From positions 1 to 5,495 of the forward strand of contig JAQBWJ010000199.1 in the NCBI GenBank assembly GCA_027625215.1: DNA of 5,495 nt. The letters run 5' to 3'. The notes under the pieces were generated by a model. It had not been told where the DNA came from. It ran no database searches and saw only the letters and a program-made list of their open reading frames with translations. This DNA comes from Candidatus Poribacteria bacterium (GTDB lineage: Bacteria; Poribacteria; WGA-4E; GCA-2687025). Both the position numbers and the translations under genes were made by a program. Shown here in pieces: positions 4,533-5,495 of the stretch (positions are counted from its first letter, which is position 1; each line of letters opens with the position of its first letter).

Positions 4533-5495
4533 TTACAAGTTCGACAGGATCGCGTTCGTCATTTCCGCCGTGCCGACCGTCTTCATACCGTCCTGCTTGA
4601 TGTCGCCGGTACGCAGACCCGCGTCGATGGCGGCGTCCACCGCTGCCTCAATCGACTTCGCCTCCGCTTCCAACCCGAACGAGTGGCGCAGCATCAACGC
4701 GGCGGAGAGGATCGCGGCGCACGGGTTCGCCAAACCCTTCCCGGCGATATCCGGCGCGGTGCCGTGCACGGGTTCGTAGAGCGCGGGCTTGCCGTCGCCC
4801 CAACTTGCCGACGGCAACATCCCCAACGACCCGACGATCACCGCCGCCTCGTCCGACAGGATGTCTCCGAAGATGTTGCCCGTCACCAGCACGTCGAACC
4901 GCGACGGGTCGAGGATCATGATGTAGGCGCAGGCGTCGATCAGCAGGTGGTCCAGTTCCACGTCGGGGAACTCTTTGTGGACGCGCAACGTCACCTGCCG
5001 CCACACCCGCGACGCTTCCAGCATGTTCTCCTTGTCGACCGACGTTACCTTCTTCCGCCGATTCCGCGCCAACTCGAACGCCTGCCGCACGACCCGCTCC
5101 ACTTCCCGCTCGGTGTAGACCATCGTGTTGACGCCGCGCAGCCCGTCCGCATCTTGATAGACGCCTCTCGGTTCACCGTAATACAAACCGCCCGCCAACT
5201 CGCGGATGATGAGGAAGTCGATGCCCTCACCGATGAGACGGTCTTTCAGCGGGAGCGTCGGCGCGAGCGACTTGCGTCCGCGAATGGGTCGAAGGTTCAC
5301 GTACAGGTCGAACTCTTTGCGGAGCCTTGCCAACGCGCGTTCGGGGCGTTCGGCAGGCGCGACGTTGTCCCACTTGGGTCCTCCCGCCGCGCCGAACAGG
5401 ATCGCGTCCGAGCGGCGGCACAGGTCGAGTGTCTCGTCCGGCAGCGACCGCCCCGTCGCGTCAATCGCGCAGCCGCCGAGCAGCCCGTACTCGTA
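4533..5495 (-). CDS. leuB: 3-isopropylmalate dehydrogenase, 5' end beyond the window
   Basis: Third enzyme of leucine biosynthesis: NAD-dependent oxidative decarboxylation of 3-isopropylmalate to 2-oxoisocaproate, in the cytoplasm, normally as a homodimer. The reading frame stays open to base 5495 and gives 320 residues of an expected 350-360. Only about 35-45 N-terminal residues, with the GDGIGPE motif, are missing. Visible in fragment numbering: GLLGG (4-8), LRK and NLRP substrate arginines (Arg59, Arg69), IIREL (Arg98), YYGEPRG (Tyr105), KKVTSVDKENMLE (Lys155), metal-binding Asp187 and GDILSDE (Asp211, Asp215), GSLGMLPSASWG, and the NAD-binding EPVHGTAPDIAGKGLANP region (241-258). YGEPRG and the GSLGMLPSA stretch favour LeuB over isocitrate or tartrate dehydrogenase relatives. 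The cut is the window edge, not a mutation. An internal TTG near 5333 is not the start, since conserved LeuB sequence continues upstream. No leuC/leuD is visible. Confidence 0.95.
   Translation of the reverse strand, partial: YEYGLLGGCAIDATGRSLPDETLDLCRRSDAILFGAAGGPKWDNVAPAERPERALARLRKEFDLYVNLRPIRGRKSLAPTLPLKDRLIGEGIDFLIIRELAGGLYYGEPRGVYQDADGLRGVNTMVYTEREVERVVRQAFELARNRRKKVTSVDKENMLEASRVWRQVTLRVHKEFPDVELDHLLIDACAYIMILDPSRFDVLVTGNIFGDILSDEAAVIVGSLGMLPSASWGDGKPALYEPVHGTAPDIAGKGLANPCAAILSAALMLRHSFGLEAEAKSIEAAVDAAIDAGLRTGDIKQDGMKTVGTAEMTNAILSNL

Overview
The window is compact, fairly GC-rich bacterial chromosomal DNA. It has purine-rich Shine-Dalgarno sites, short gaps, and genes overlapping or 18-20 nt apart. 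I name no species. Two closely related phytanoyl-CoA dioxygenase (PhyH)-family genes beside a secreted TolB-like beta-propeller and a DUF433/DUF5615 toxin-antitoxin pair recall uncultivated lineages rich in PhyH paralogues (Poribacteria and Latescibacterota type). That placement is recollection-based inference, not shown by the sequence.

Layout. Bases 1-88 are non-coding: a perfect hairpin merging into a G-quadruplex-type motif, then a second perfect hairpin just past the last minus-strand gene. Bases 89-3507 hold five minus-strand genes, read from right to left: PhyH copy A (3507-2674), exported PD40/TolB-like propeller (2654-1689), DUF433 antitoxin (1613-1269), DUF5615 PIN-like toxin (1294-953, overlapping the antitoxin by 26 nt) and PhyH copy B (934-89). 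The gaps are 19, about 75, overlap and 18 nt, so a single transcript is plausible, although the 75-nt gap could hold its own promoter. Bases 3508-3784 are a divergent intergenic region with six tandem 10-bp GAAACA-type units plus inverted copies. Bases 3785-4504 encode a plus-strand classical SDR oxidoreductase. Convergent to it, 28 nt away, is leuB (3-isopropylmalate dehydrogenase), minus strand, whose 5' end runs off the window at 5495.

How the genes may work together. The two dioxygenases keep the complete Fe(II)/2-oxoglutarate site and are about 65% identical, so they are probably paralogues acting on related small molecules. The divergently transcribed SDR could act in the same oxidative pathway, but nothing identifies a substrate. 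The toxin-antitoxin pair lies between the paralogues and is probably an insertion or stabilising module, not a pathway component. LeuB is leucine biosynthesis and looks unrelated.

The least explained items are the 10-bp repeat array in the divergent promoter region, the toxin-antitoxin pair embedded between dioxygenase paralogues, and the G-rich hairpin element at the left edge.
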